A stretch of 64,000 nt of DNA from Hoplostethus atlanticus (taxonomy: Eukaryota > Chordata > Actinopteri > Trachichthyiformes > Trachichthyidae), in the NCBI GenBank assembly GCA_034670405.1, contig JAXDDX010000088.1:1752501-1816500 (forward strand), given 5' to 3'. A program made the translations under genes and the position numbers. This document shows positions 36,141-48,715 of this stretch, in pieces (within the stretch, counting starts at the first letter, position 1; each line of letters opens with the position of its first letter). Under the pieces are notes generated by a model. It was not told the DNA's origin, ran no database searches, and saw nothing but the letters and a program-made list of their open reading frames with translations.

Positions 36141-38479
36141 CTGTTATACAGATTGAATGAGCCTCCTCTGCACGATTCATATTACAGCAAATGGATATTA
36201 CAGTGATGGAGTTGCACACTGACCACCTCCTCAGTTACCACCAGGAATGGAAATCTTACTAGCCATTGCCTTGGACCACGGGAACTTGTCCTAACTAGAC
36301 AAATAGTTGAATGGGGGCTAGTGGAGGAGTTTCTGGAATAGCAGCCAAATTGCCCCACCAGGCTAATCATGCTTTCAATGCTTTTAAGACTGGTGTTTGC
36401 ATTTCAGTGGACAACCAAGGTGAATACCTGAAATGTAAAAAAATATCCAACAACTAACACAAGTCAATAGCCACACGGTTTTGGATAAACATTATTCTGT
36501 CTTTATCATTTGGATTTTGAGTTACGTCATTTAGAAAATGCTTTTTTGTCAACATTACTGTAAATTAACAAAAATTAGCCGAACAGGCTAACTTACTTCT
36601 GCAATCTCTTTTTCCTTCTACTCAACTCGTGATCAGTGCTTTCATGAAAAAGATATTTCCTCTCATTTGGAGAAGAAGAAGAAGAGGGTACATATTTATT
36701 CAATTCAAACCTTGAACTTTTATTTTTTCAGGCAGCATAATTATGAACAACTTTACATTAACAAATGAGAAACAGGTCTTTTGAGGGAAGAAAGGCGTTG
36801 TGAAGATATCTAGTAGGTGATGAGAGGAAAGCTTTTTTTGAATTTGTTTGTTGTCCAAACTATGCACCTTGAGTTTTGGACGTGGCGTTCTGGATTTCTT
36901 TCAACAATATTATCCCCCGATTACCCCCTTTTCAACAACATTACTTCAGGTAACCTAGCTAATGCTACTTAGCTAGCTTTCAAGTTGTGGTCAGACTTTG
37001 TGTTGCGTAGCAATGAGAATGGTGTAACACTCCTTGCACCCTTTGAGCTCTTGTTCTCTCCGCTACTTGTGATGATCAACGCCTGAGCCTTACAGAGCCA
37101 CCATTTACAGAGACACAGGATCTGATGTAACTATCTCTCGGGCTATTCATTCAGGGTGAGGCCCTAAGTAGAGACCTGGCTTGGATGTAAGAGGAAAGGG
37201 GGTGGGTGATAGCGGGTACATCACTGGTGTTATCAAGTGAACACCTCCCAGAGAGAGAAAGAGATTCAGCTTAGAGTTTCATTGTTGTAAAGCACAGGTT
37301 CAGTTCAGGGGCCATTAATGTTACTTACTCTTTACAATAACAGCTGGCATATGCTGACATTAGCCAGGATACTGAAGGATGTAAAGACCATATCTTGTTG
37401 ATTCCTGTTGGTTCCTTACAGTTATGTAACATCCATGTATACAGGGATGTTAGTTATCCAAATATGAATATCCACATATATATATATCTCAAATATGATC
37501 TTAACTAGGAAATTAACTACTATCCAGAATACTCACCAAGCAAAGTGCTTAGTTAGTTTTCTACCAGTACGTGGCTAGTAGTTTTCAGTCTGGGCTAGTG
37601 CAATTTTTTCTTCACTAGCTTGAATTTGAATGGGGGGGTAATTGACATCAGTGGTTCTCAACCTGTGAGTGTGGACCCCTGGGGGCCCTGCTTATATAGT
37701 TATAAGCTGGGACATAGTGGATTCAAAACATTCAAGCTGGCACAAATCACACAAATACAGCAGGTACACAATGCAAATCAATAGAGAACAGACACCTTAA
37801 CATAGTTATTGCCAGCTGGATGATAGTTGGTTTCTGTGAGTCTAAAAAACAGAAACTTTTCTTCCGAAATGAGATGTCCTCCATACAAGCTCTTTCAAAA
37901 TGACTGATATCACAACATTTAAATGATGGTACTTTTATGTTCTTAGTTGACAAAATGATCAACTAACTAACTCAGTTACATTGAATGATAATGATGCTTG
38001 AGTAACCTGGATATGTAGTGTGGTGCTTTAACAAATGGCAGTACTTAATGAGGGATAATGAATAATGAACTCCTTGGTTGACAAAATGCTAACACTTTTA
38101 CAAACAGGATCCTCTATATTTTAGAGAAATTCATTGGTGAACTTCAGATAATGATTGTTTTAACAAAATTTACATATGGCCTTTTGAAATATCACTGTTC
38201 ATATGATAGATATGTCCTTGGTTAGACACTCATGAAAAAAATGTGCCAAAACAGATTCAATTTCTGTGCCAATAAATCCTCAGCCAATTGAAGATGCCCT
38301 AATCATGAACTCTGTTTTTTACCAGAGAAGCCGCCATGAAGCTTTCATGGCGGCCATATTGGAGGTCCTCAGTTCTTGGGCAACAGTGCCTGTGTAGATT
38401 GCGTTTCTAACAGAATTGAATAGACATGGTTAATTTCTGTGCTGTTGACTGGGAACTGATAATTGCATCACTGATACAT

Positions 38480-38895
38480 ATGATTAGCTTGTTAGCTAGC
38501 TAACCATACTATCTATGACTATGGTCAGCTAACCATCACTGTCTTGCGAGCTAGCATTAGCAGTGGCTAGTAGTCAAATGTTAACAGTAACTAAATTAGC
38601 CTGCTGGCTAGTTAGCTAGCTACCAGTTTGTTCAGGTTAACTGAGCTGACTCTTCTCCAGCTCCAACTCAGAGTGTTTTGGAGTAGAGACTAGGGCTAAA
38701 GACAAGACAGTTTACTGAGTCACAGTAACCTACATTTGGAGACAGATCTACCTGATCACACTGATCACTTTTACTGAGAACGTTACTGGATGATCTACAG
38801 ACACACCACAACAACCTGGTTCAGGTGTCTCTCTTTTTCTATGTTGTTACACATTTAGACATTATTTACACACAGCCAGTTCTCCATTATGGCAC
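38480..38895 (+). repeat. Dispersed repeat family C, fullest copy
   Basis: Joins the left part (as at 24365) and the right part (as at 13440 and 22855), showing these pieces belong to one element. No coding potential or clear terminal inverted repeats. Confidence 0.75.
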
Positions 38896-38958
38896 CAGCT
38901 GTGGTTGCTAAGTCTCTATAAAGCATGGCTAGCTGAAATTTACAGGATTTATCTATGC

Positions 38959-39006
38959 AGTTTAAGCTAAGCATTCTTGGACCAATCAGAATGCTTAGCT
39001 TAAACT
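38959..39006. repeat. Perfect 19-bp inverted repeat with 10-bp loop
   Basis: Arms at 38959-38977 and 38988-39006 ('agtttaagctaagcattct' and its exact complement) flank 'tggaccaatc'. Pairing stops abruptly outside the arms. Confidence 0.95.
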
Positions 39007-40079
39007 ACCTGTTACATAATTAGCAACAAACAATTACCCAGCCTCTCCATTCCACGGGCATTTCTGATAATACTGAAGATGAGACTGAAATCTTGGAAGT
39101 TTTCATGTTGTTACCTGAATTAAAGGTTTCCATGGTCTTTTATATGTAGAGTAAGTTTTGTGTTCCATAAAACCTGTGACAAAATGTTGAAAAAAAAGAC
39201 ATGGTCAATCTGAAAATACTGTTTTGCCTAAATTCTTGGAATAATTAAAAGAAATGTATGAATCCGACAGCAGGGCTGTTATCTATGATTTTGGGATAAT
39301 AGTTTATTGTCATGAGATTAAAAATACTTCTGCTTAAATACTTAAAAAAGGTCAGAAACAATGTCCCGCCACAGTGTGTGATATAGGTGTAATGTTAAGT
39401 CGTTTCACCTTGCTTTCCACATTTGCAGTTTCTTTATGTTCTCCCATTAACACTGTGGCAAATGGGCAACAATTAACAATTAATGGGCCACATAACGATG
39501 AAAATATTCTTCCACACACTGAGAAGGCTTCAGACCTGTTTCAATTATAAATATATTTAATATGTCTATACAGCAGCATCAGAATAATGAGTAATGAGTG
39601 AATCTGATGATGAAATATACTTAAATATGAAACAGGTTTGGTTCCTTTCAGTGTGCTGCGGAATATTTTGTGTTGTGTAGACTTCCTGAGGAGGAGAGTA
39701 ATGCTGTGCACAAGACATCCAAAACCTAACACAAGATCCACAAGATCCTGACATTTACAACTGTACAGAAGTAAATAACTCTCTGGCCAAGCTGCAGAGC
39801 CAGATCTTGTCACAATTTTTACCTAAATGTTAGCCTAACCTTAACCTCACAGAAGACCTTATACCTTATCCAAACCTTGAACAGAGATGAAAAAATCACT
39901 GACTTTCAGTGATTTTTGACTTTGTGGCTTGACCAGAAAATTAAAACCTTTTTGAAAATGTAAATGTATTTCTTTCATCAAAACAAGACAATTCACATGT
40001 GTAAAATAGCACTTGAAAGTGAACAAGGCATTTTTTTCTATTTCAACAACCAACATCACTGCACTGTGTTTACTAGGAA

Positions 40080-40190
40080 GATTACTTTGCTCAAGGACAT
40101 TCAGGTGGACACTTGGGGGGTTCATGGGGGAATAGACCCTGGGACCTTACAGTTACAGGACCGCTTCTCGAATCACTAAGCTACCACTGT
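40080..40190 (-). mobile_element. SINE-like fragment
   Basis: Contains 'tttgctcaaggacattcagg', 'agaccctgggacctta' and 'aatcactaagctaccactg', degenerate SINE body and tRNA-like head in antisense. Confidence 0.4.
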
Positions 40191-40439
40191 AATGAAAAAT
40201 GTGTTGTACCTGTGGGACCAGGCCAAAAACATCCATAGGAGTAAATTGGAAAATGTAACCTTTATGACTAAATGGCTTTTTTGTTTCCGATATGAGGATT
40301 TTGCAGGACACAGTGACAGATGATATGTTGTTTGAATATTGCAGATTGGGGTTTTGGTTATACAAACATTTCTCAGAGGCTCTCAGTTGTTCTGGAGCAG
40401 AAATAAATTATAACCAATACTTAATGGACTAACCTAAAC

Positions 40440-41110
40440 CTCAGTGAGTGGAGCCAAAGAACCACTTTTCACAGTCAGTCAGGCTAAATGGCTAATATTG
40501 TTCATTCTAATATTAGCCTACACAGTGAATTAGCCTGAAAGTCATTTTAAGCCGTCATATGTTGTAGGTGCAGCTAAATATAAATTACTAAATATTAACA
40601 ATGATGACTGCTTCTTCTTATGCATTCATGACCATGGCATTCATGATGTTGGAAGGTCAGCGAGCTAGTTAACTAGCTAGTTGGAGCTAGTCGGATACTT
40701 TACATGCTATTCCAGCCTATAGAAACCCTTTCACTAAAGGAAATGCGTATGGGTGGGGAAAAAAATGCGATCTACCCATACTAAGGGTACCCATTTCACA
40801 CAAACGTACAACTGACTAAAATTACAATTTTATTGAATATTCCTTACTAAAATCACATTTCACCATACTCTCTTACCAGAACCTTGAACATCACATTGTT
40901 GTGCCTAAATCAAATAAGCTCTCACAGAAAAAAGATATCGGTCATTGAGCCCCAGCCAAAAAAGAAGCAGTCTAGTCTGCCAAACGATATTTTCAGTGAA
41001 GATGGAAGTGACACCTATCGCTTCGCCTGTATACTCTGCCTATGGCTTATAGTATGGCTGCTTTTAACTTTCAGTTAGTCGAGCACTAGGCTTCATAATA
41101 TTAGCTACTT
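40440..41110 (+). repeat. Dispersed repeat family D, copy 2
   Basis: Starts 'gagtggagccaaagaaccac', contains 'ccatggcattcatgatgt' and 'aactagctagttggagctag', and ends 'gcactaggcttcataatatt'. Possibly has an inserted segment at about 40700-41070. Confidence 0.6.
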
Positions 41111-41437
41111 TCTCACCCCTCGCCTTTTCATTGGGCTCTAACGTTAGGCTACTTAACCAGCTAAATTACCCATTAGGCAAGACAATGTTTGTAAAACTAA
41201 AACTCCAATCTGCTTGAAGCTTATGACACTTTATTTATTACTCTTTTATTAGTATTTATTTTTCTTACTCATTATTTCTGCTGTCTTGTAAATCTACCCA
41301 TTAAAACAGATTCCTGTTATGAAACCTGTCATGGCGTGTGCAGTGTTTACTTGTGTGTTTGTGCTCACACATGTGCGAGTGTGAGTATGTACGTGTGAGT
41401 TGACACGTTTCTCAGCAATTATAAATACAGGACAGGA

Positions 41438-41469
41438 CAATGAATTTCCTGAAGACAGGAAATTCATTG
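41438..41469. repeat. Perfect 14-bp hairpin, 4-nt loop
   Basis: 'caatgaatttcctg' and its exact complement flank AAGA. No T-run or coding context, so a terminator role is not implied. Confidence 0.9.
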
Positions 41470-43514
41470 AATTGTCTTGAAAGAGCAGGTAGGGCCTATT
41501 ATTGTTCGACCCCCGTGGTTTAACATATTATTTAGCAAATAAATAAATACCATTCTTCAGCCTTTGCCTGCTGATATTAAATAGTAAACTGACAGGACAA
41601 TCATATTTCATTGTCCCAAATGGCTCAATATATGTTCTTGGCGAAGAGTAAATTTGTTCGGGTTTAAAGGAAAACCCCCTCAAAAAATAGGATCACTGAT
41701 GTCTTGGAAAAATTATGTAACTGCATTTTGTGTGTTTTCTCTTTTTAATTTGAATTAAATGTTTACATGGTCATATGTCAGCTTTAAAAAATGAATAAAA
41801 TAAAATAAAATATTATTATTATTATTGTTGCTGTTGTTATTATGTGTTGAGGGAGTTTCAGTATTGTTTGGCCCTTGAAACCTACCTACCTGTGCATCAA
41901 TGAAAATTAGTCTTTTCTTCATTTGTGAAAGCATAACCTTATGCTGCAGTAGTGATGTGTTAGTGCTGGAAACATGGAAGGTTAAGACCTAGGAACATGA
42001 ACAACATCTCTAAAATACAGAGGATCCAGTCTGTAAAGATCTTCTCATTTCAATCTAATATCCTTTAAAAAATACCAGCATTTGTTGTAATTGTATGTTC
42101 TCAATCATTCTATAAGAGCAGGTGTCACTTTTTTCAAATTCAAGACTCCTCAAATCTTTCCGAGAAACAAGCGAGCTAAGCTCCAGTCTTGGAGCTGCTC
42201 CATCGGCGGTGATTGGGAGTCTGAGTAATTTTAATTCCTGCAAAGATTAGACAAGATTTGAAACAGGCAAAAGACTTTCACCCAAGCATCTCTGAAAGGG
42301 AAGAGATTGATGAGTCACCTCTGTGATGTACGAATGTGAAAAAATGACTTAGCTGATCTAATTCTGAGTTATTATTGAGTTATTATTATCAAATGAGATT
42401 AGATTCAAAATGTGTACAAATGTAATTAGCGTTAGTATTGGAGACAAAACATCTTAATCAAAGACGGTGACTGACTGCTGTGTGTTCCACTCATTGTATT
42501 TTACATTTTCAGTAATTAGCTGCCACTCTGATCCACAGCGCTCTACCAGACAGCATCGTGTCCAATAACCGTGACATATAATTGAGTCTCCTTCAAGTGT
42601 CTTCATCAATTTTCCAAAATGGCAGGACTATTTTTCCTCCCCCATGTTATTGTCCCTTCATACTGTGTTTTGCCATGAATTTATTTTCCATCAACACCAC
42701 AGGGACAGGCGCTGTTCTGGCCAATGGGCAGAGACTGGCATGAAGACATGAAGACAACAACTACTGATCTGCCAAAGAGACATTGAGTGGTTGACTTCAG
42801 GGGATGAGGAAATGAAGACATAGCATTTTAAGAACAGAACTTCTCATTTTCATCCCACTTTACACCCACACCATGATAATCTGCTAAAGGTTATTCCATA
42901 GTGCTGTTGTCACACATAAATCACATATCTACAAAAAACAAGTTCTTCAGGAATAAAGAGAAGAAAGCTTGTTTTGTCAGTGATGCCCATGTATCATGTG
43001 ATAATGTAATAACTGGTCATAATATTAGAAAATGTCCCTCTAAGGTGGTTAAAATACATAAAACCTGTTAATGTAATACATTGATTAATACATTTCTATT
43101 GACTAATAATATAATAAATCATAAACATAAGAATGTAATAAGTTATTAGTCAATAATGTTAACACCCCTTATGATGTCATAATGGCCAGGTAAAGTAAAA
43201 TGGATATTATTATATTTTCTAGCAAATTATTACATTAATAGCGTACTACCATTTTTGAGCCATTTAGATGGATTTTTAAAAACATTTTTATTACATTTGA
43301 ACTATTACTTACATTCTCCTGCAGTTACTATGTGTTTTGAAATGATCCAGGGGTGTTTAAATAGCGTTAAAGAGCCGAGGGTCCCATAAAACATATTTGA
43401 CATGTATAATTTCACTTCAAGTGAGAAAACAAAACAAAGGAGGATGCTGCTCCTGGCTGCCCCTGACCTTTGACCCCAGTAAAATGAGTAAAGGTATATA
43501 TGTTGGCTGGTGTC

Positions 43515-43645
43515 GCTGCAGCGGTTCAATGTCTTATGGGCACCTCGACCAGAAGGGCTATTTCGGGGTTCGAACCGGTAACATTCTGGATACAGCACAG
43601 CCCCTAGCCTCTTGTTGCTGTAACCACCAGACTGCCCCGTCGGCC
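43515..43645 (-). mobile_element. tRNA-derived SINE fragment
   Basis: The minus strand reads 'cagtctggtggttacagc' (A-box-like), 'ggttcgaaccccgaaat' (B-box) and 'tcgaggtgcccataagac', the head and body of a common fish tRNA-derived SINE. The anticodon region is disrupted, so it is not a tRNA gene. Confidence 0.65.
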
Positions 43646-43904
43646 CGAAGATATAATAAACGGAAATGTGGTGCAGAAGGCGTCACATCATAATCAACAA
43701 CAGTTACTAAAAATACACTCCGGCTTGGTGAGTAATGATGACCTACAGTTGCATTGACTTCCTGTTCTTATTGATCGGAGACTGTTGTGATTGATGTCCA
43801 TGGCATCGCAGGTTGTTGTCCAACTCATTTATTTCGCTGCCCAAGGCCACACTTACATGAACGGCCCGATTGATTCTGCCTTCCCATGTTCACACTGGTA
43901 AACA

Positions 43905-45116
43905 TCACGAACAATGAATGTTATCCATTCACACGACTTTTCCTACCACTGCTATGCAGATGACACCCAGCTGATCCTGTCATTTCCCCCCTCTGACACA
44001 CAAGTGGAGGCACGCATTGCTGCATGTCTGGCTGACATCTCGGAGTGGATGTCGATGCACCACCTGAAGCTCAACCTGGACAAGACTGAGCTGGTGTTCC
44101 TCCCGGGGAAGGGCTGTCCACACCGAGACCTGGCCATCACCATTGATAATGCTGTGGTGACGTCAACTCGGACTGCGAGGAATCTGGGTGTGACCCTGGA
44201 CGACCAACTGTCGTTCTCAGGCAAACATCGCATCAGTGACACGCTCCTGCAGATTCCTCCTCTACAACATCAGGAGGATTCTCCCCTTCCTCACTGACAA
44301 GGCAGCGCAGGTGCTCATCCAGGCTCTTGTCATCTCCCGCCTGGACTACTGCAACTCCCTCCTTGCTGGTGCCCCGGCGTCTGCCATCAGACCTCTGGAG
44401 CTTGTTCAGAAAGCTGCAGCTCGTCTGGTGTTCAACCGCCCCAAGTTCTCCCATACAACTACCCTTCTCCGTTCTCTACACTGGCTCCCTGTAGCAGCTC
44501 ATCCAGTTCAAGACCCTGGTGCTAGCCTATAGGGCAGTGAAAGGAACAGCTCCTTCTTACCTCCAGGCTATGGTCAAGCCTTACACCCCCGCCCGACCAC
44601 TTCGCTCTGCTGCCTCGAGGCGACTGGTTGCCCCGTCGCTCAGAGGTCCCTGCGGGTCGATCTACACGGTCACGGCTCTTCTCTGTTCTGGCCCCGCAGT
44701 GGTGGAATGAACTCCCCACTGATGTCAGGACAGCAGAGTCGCTGCCCATCTTTCGCCGCAGGCTGAAAACCCACCTCTTCAGGAAACACTACCCTGACCC
44801 TTCCTCTTAGCCTTGCCTATTTGTCATCAATGATGTGTCTGAGCTCTTGTTTATTGGCTCTTGTTTATTTGGTTCACTTATTTGTCTCATTTGTTTAAGA
44901 TAAAGTAGGTTGCTAACTTATTGCACTCTTACCTTAACACTAGTTATGCTCTTAGTTGCTTGTTTAGGAAGGAAATGCACTTACGATTTCTGGTGACTAG
45001 TAGTTTTCTTGCCTACCTATGTTGAATGCACTTATTGTAAGTCGCTTTGGATAAAAGCGTCTGCTAAATGACTGTAATGTAATGTAATGTAATGTAATGT
45101 AATGTAATGTAATGAA
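43905..45116 (+). mobile_element. 5'-truncated L2-clade LINE, dead
   Basis: The left end starts within the RT palm (FSYHCYADDTQLILSF, catalytic YADD), continues CLADISEWMSMHHLKLNLDK, then across at least three frame changes (about 44235, 44510, 44640) LVISRLDYCNSLLAG, ELVQKAAARLVFN, LVLAYRAVKGTAPSYLQAMV, WWNELPTDVRTAESLPIFRR and LKTHLFRKHYP, ending near 44810. The 3' UTR carries the L2-type hairpin tail 'aagtcgctttggataaaagc' near 45039 and ends in (TGTAA)n to about 45113. Non-autonomous now because of 5' loss and frameshifts. Confidence 0.9.
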
Positions 45117-45299
45117 TGCTGCGTTCTCGAAAAAACACCTGCGGCCAGCAGGAGAGAGGCTGAACCGCCGGGGGAACGCCACGCCAACCGCACTTACTCA
45201 CACCAGTAGGACAAACTCACCGGACTTTGTTTACACTTGTTTTGCTGCCAGCAAAGCTTTGTCTTGCTACAGAGTGAGAAGTTTTGTTTTCCCGAGTCA

Positions 45300-46185
45300 A
45301 GAGTGAGGAGTGTTGCATGAGAGAGAGGAGGGAGGAAGATGGAGAGAGTTGGAGGAGGGTGAGAGAGATGAAGAGAGAGAGGAGAGGATGAGAGAGGAAG
45401 AGAAAGTGGGAGAGGAGGAGGGAGGAAGAAAGAGAGAGTTGGAGGAGGGTAAGAGAGATGAAGAGAGAGAGGAGAGGATGGGAGAGGAAGAGAAAGTGGG
45501 CGTAGAGGAGGAGGAGAGGATGGATGAAGAGCAAGAAAGAGGAGGAGAGAGAAGGTGAGAGGGAGGAAGAGAAAGCGGAGAGAGGAGGAGGGAGGAAGAA
45601 AGAGAGAGGAGAGAGGGAGGAAGAGAAAGTGGGGGGAGAGGAGGAGGAGGAGAGGAGGGAGGAAGAAAGAGAAAAGGGAGAGTTGGAGGAGGGTGAAAGA
45701 GGGGAAGAGAGAGAGGGTGAGAGGGAGGAAGAGAAAGAGGAGAGGGATGAAAAGAAAGTGGAGAGAGAGGAGGAGGGAGGAAGAAAGAGAAAGAGAAGAG
45801 GGTGAGATAGAGGAACAGATAGTGGGTGGAGAGGAGGAGGAGAGGAGAGGAGGAAGAGCAAGAAAGAGGGGAGGAGAGAGAAGGAAGAGGGTGAGAGAGA
45901 GGAAGAGAAAGTGGAGAGAGGAGGAGGGAGGAAGAAAGAGAGAGAGAGAAGGAGAGAGAGAGGAAGAGAAAGTGGGGGGAGAGGAGGCGGAGGAGAGGAG
46001 GGAGGAAGAAAGAGAAAAGGAGGGTGAGAGGGAACGAGATGGGAAGAGAGGGAGAGGATGAGATAAGGGGAGGGAAAGAGATTAGGAGAGAGATTGAGAT
46101 TGGAAGAGACAAAGAAGAATGAAGGAGAGGAAGAGAAAAGGGCAAGAGAGCGAGAGGGAGAGAGAGAGGGAGAGAGATGAACAGG
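45300..46185. repeat. Purine-rich GA/GGA tract, about 885 bp
   Basis: The plus strand is almost purely A and G ('gaggagggaggaagaaagag' words) with larger duplicated blocks of roughly 100-250 bp. Long open frames on both strands are compositional artefacts. It follows the L2 element. Confidence 0.92.
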
Positions 46186-46340
46186 AAAACGTGGTGGTGG
46201 GTGAGGAGGGAGGAGGGAGAAAGCTGTCATATTCACTTAACACTGAATCATTGGTTTTAGTGTTATTACCATGACGCGAGCCAACTACTCATGTTAATGT
46301 GATGAGTCAAAGGTATGTTGATCATGATGAGTCAGCGTGT

Positions 46341-46385
46341 GAGGAGGCGGGAGGCGGGAGGCGGGAGGCGGGAGGCGGGAGGCGA
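46341..46385 (+). repeat. GGCGGGA heptamer repeat with G-quadruplex motif
   Basis: About six copies of GGCGGGA. The GGG runs spaced by AGGC fit the G3-N4 pattern of a canonical quadruplex. Confidence 0.9.
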
Positions 46386-46554
46386 ACGGCGGTGACCTCA
46401 TGGGGACGGCCATCATACTGATGATGTCCTTAAGCCTGTGACAGCAGGGAGGTCGGGGTCCTGAATCCACATGTGCTGCCACACAGTCACATGGTTCCTC
46501 TCATCCACCCTGGTCACGGTCTGCTGCTGTTTTAGCTCTACAAACAGGCAGAAA

Positions 46555-46905
46555 TAATTCTATTGGTTTAGTTCAAGCTGAGTGGGCGGAGCTAAAGAAC
46601 CACTGTTTTTGCAAGTTAGCCAACTGGCGAACTTGAAAGGCAAAGGAACTAATATATAAATAAAAAGAATTGAAAAAAACAATAGAAATATCTGATTTTT
46701 CTTTTCCCATTCATTCATCACCATGGCATTCATGATTTCATGAAGGTCAGCAGGCTAGCTAACTAGCTTACCTAGATAGTTATTGGCTAGTGTGGCTAGT
46801 TTGAACTTGGAAGGTCAGCTAGGCTAACTAGCTAACCTCCATAGGTAGAATTTTTTCAGCTAGCAGCAGAGCGCTAGGCTTCACAATATTAGCTAACTCC
46901 TCATT
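46555..46905 (+). repeat. Dispersed repeat family D, copy 3
   Basis: Contains 'gcggagctaaagaaccac', 'ccatggcattcatgattt' and 'gcgctaggcttcacaatatt' in the same order as copy 2, in a more compact form. Confidence 0.65.
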
Positions 46906-47242
46906 ATGTACATACATACTGTACATACAGCAGTAGCCGCTTTAATACTATAATACCCCCCAGCCCATGCGGTAGCCATGTAGCCACTGCAGAAGCCCTC
47001 CAAGAAGGCTTTTACATGGATAAAAGATTATACATCCTTGTACTTGTCTACTTTACATACAGAATGGAGTACAGTATTGGTGCTCTGCATTAGATCCGTA
47101 GTACATGAAGAAGAATGCAGAAGCTTCATTTTTATGTGTTCAAAGTGTTTTTTTTAAATTGCCGTCTGAGCTTTAAATGTGGTAAAAGGCACTATAAGCC
47201 TAACTACACTTCCAGGGGTTTCATTCCTCCTGAATGCATCAG

Positions 47243-47249
<7 letters not shown>

Positions 47250-47297
<48 letters not shown>
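47250..47297. repeat. (TC)n microsatellite
   Basis: About 24 uninterrupted TC repeats. Confidence 0.96.
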
Positions 47298-47298
<1 letters not shown>

Positions 47299-48054
47299 CT
47301 CATAAACCCATTCAATCAACTGCTATGTTTCTCTCTCTCTTACTCGACCCTTTGTCTCATTCACACACTCTTTCTTTCTCTCACCATCTATCTCTTGTTT
47401 TCTCTTTGCTGCATTTTATGGAAGGCGGTCAAGAGGTGGTATCAAGCCGACCCAAACAAGCCCAAAATATTCACAACATGATATTATGGCATGGTACACA
47501 TTTGAAACTCTAATTTTTATTTTTTATTATTTATTATTCATATTTTAAAACAGTTTTGGAAACTGTTGAACTGATATATGAAGATATTTAAGTCCTGATT
47601 TCACAAAATGATGCATTTTGGTGCTATTTTTAGCTATCTATTGATCTTTTTTCTATTCAAGGTCAAAATGTGGTAACACTTTATTTGTATAGTCCCATTA
47701 GCAGAGGTTCAAAATAGTGTCATCTGCCTGTTTGCTGCATCTCTAGAACCACCTAGCCTAACCCAACCAATCCTAAACTGAACCCAGACACTGGGTATCT
47801 ATTGACTGTTCACACTATTGTATCACCTGAAACCCAGTAGACGTTCTAGTAACACGTTCTAGTCTCTTGATAGTAAGTTCTGCATCAAAGCTCAAAGCTC
47901 ATCCATAGAAGTACTTGTACTAGGATAGAAGTACTTGTACTTGTATCCATAGAAGTACTAACCAAGCCCACCACACAGCTGCTTCCCAACATTGATCACT
48001 CACCACATCTTCACCATGAAAAAAAAGTGTGAGCCAAAATGTCGTGGGTGGTTT

Positions 48055-48715
48055 CTCTCATTTCCTTCTCTCAATCACACCTTATTTCTCACCATCATTT
48101 CTCTCTCTCTTTTTGATTCAGATCTTCTCTATCGTCGTTTGTCTCTCCTTCAGATTTCACCTCTCCTCCTTCACTATCTTTCTGTCTCTTTCGCTCATGT
48201 ACATCTCCCGTTCACACATTTCATCACTTTCTCTTTGTTCATATATTCTCTCTTTGCATTCTCTCTCCATCTCTTTCTCTTTTTAATTCAACACTCTCTC
48301 TCTCTCTCTCTCTCGCTATCATTCTTTGCCTCCATCTCTCATTCTCTCATTCTCAAGCTCCATCGCTCGCTATCTTTCTCTGTATTTCTTTCTCCTCATC
48401 TCCTGCTGTCTTTCTCTTTCTCTGCTTCTTATTTGCTTCCTCATTCACACTCTATTTCTTCTCTCTGTTTTTTTTCCATCTCTATCTTATTCTTTCATTC
48501 ACACTTACTACTATCTCTTTCTCTGGCTGTTTTCTTTCCTCCATCTGTTTTATTCTTTCTCATTCACAACTTCTGTTGCTCCCTCTCCATCTTTCTCTAT
48601 AACTTTCTTTCTTTCACTCAATCCCTCATCTCTCTTTTTTCCCTTGTCACTGAAACTATTCAGTATCTCTTTCTTTCATTCAGGCACACTATCTCTTTCT
48701 TCATGTTTCTAAGTC
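48055..48715. repeat. Pyrimidine-rich, CTCTTTC-type low-complexity region
   Basis: About 660 bp dominated by C and T (ctctctttc, cattctc words) without a fixed unit. Open frames across it are compositional, rich in Ser, Leu and Phe. Confidence 0.85.

Larger units (their letters stand above)
35708..43500. other. htr7 3' flank and gene-poor AT-rich region
   Basis: Begins with the htr7 3' UTR (end not determined; no convincing AATAAA close to the stop). Holds repeat families C and D, a SINE fragment, two perfect hairpins and a 40-bp tandem repeat. No ORF here resembles a known protein. Confidence 0.55.

Noticed and set aside
43515-43645. Possible tRNA gene
   Set aside because: A- and B-box-like words are present but no cloverleaf can be drawn and the 3' body matches a SINE; retroposon head, not a gene.
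45217-46236. Long frames rich in Ser/Pro/Leu (minus) or Glu/Arg (plus)
   Set aside because: Artefact of the polypurine tract; both strands equally open.
48055-48715. 247-codon Ser/Phe/Leu-rich frame resembling a membrane protein
   Set aside because: Pyrimidine-rich low-complexity DNA inevitably encodes Ser/Leu/Phe; no splice signals or conserved motif.
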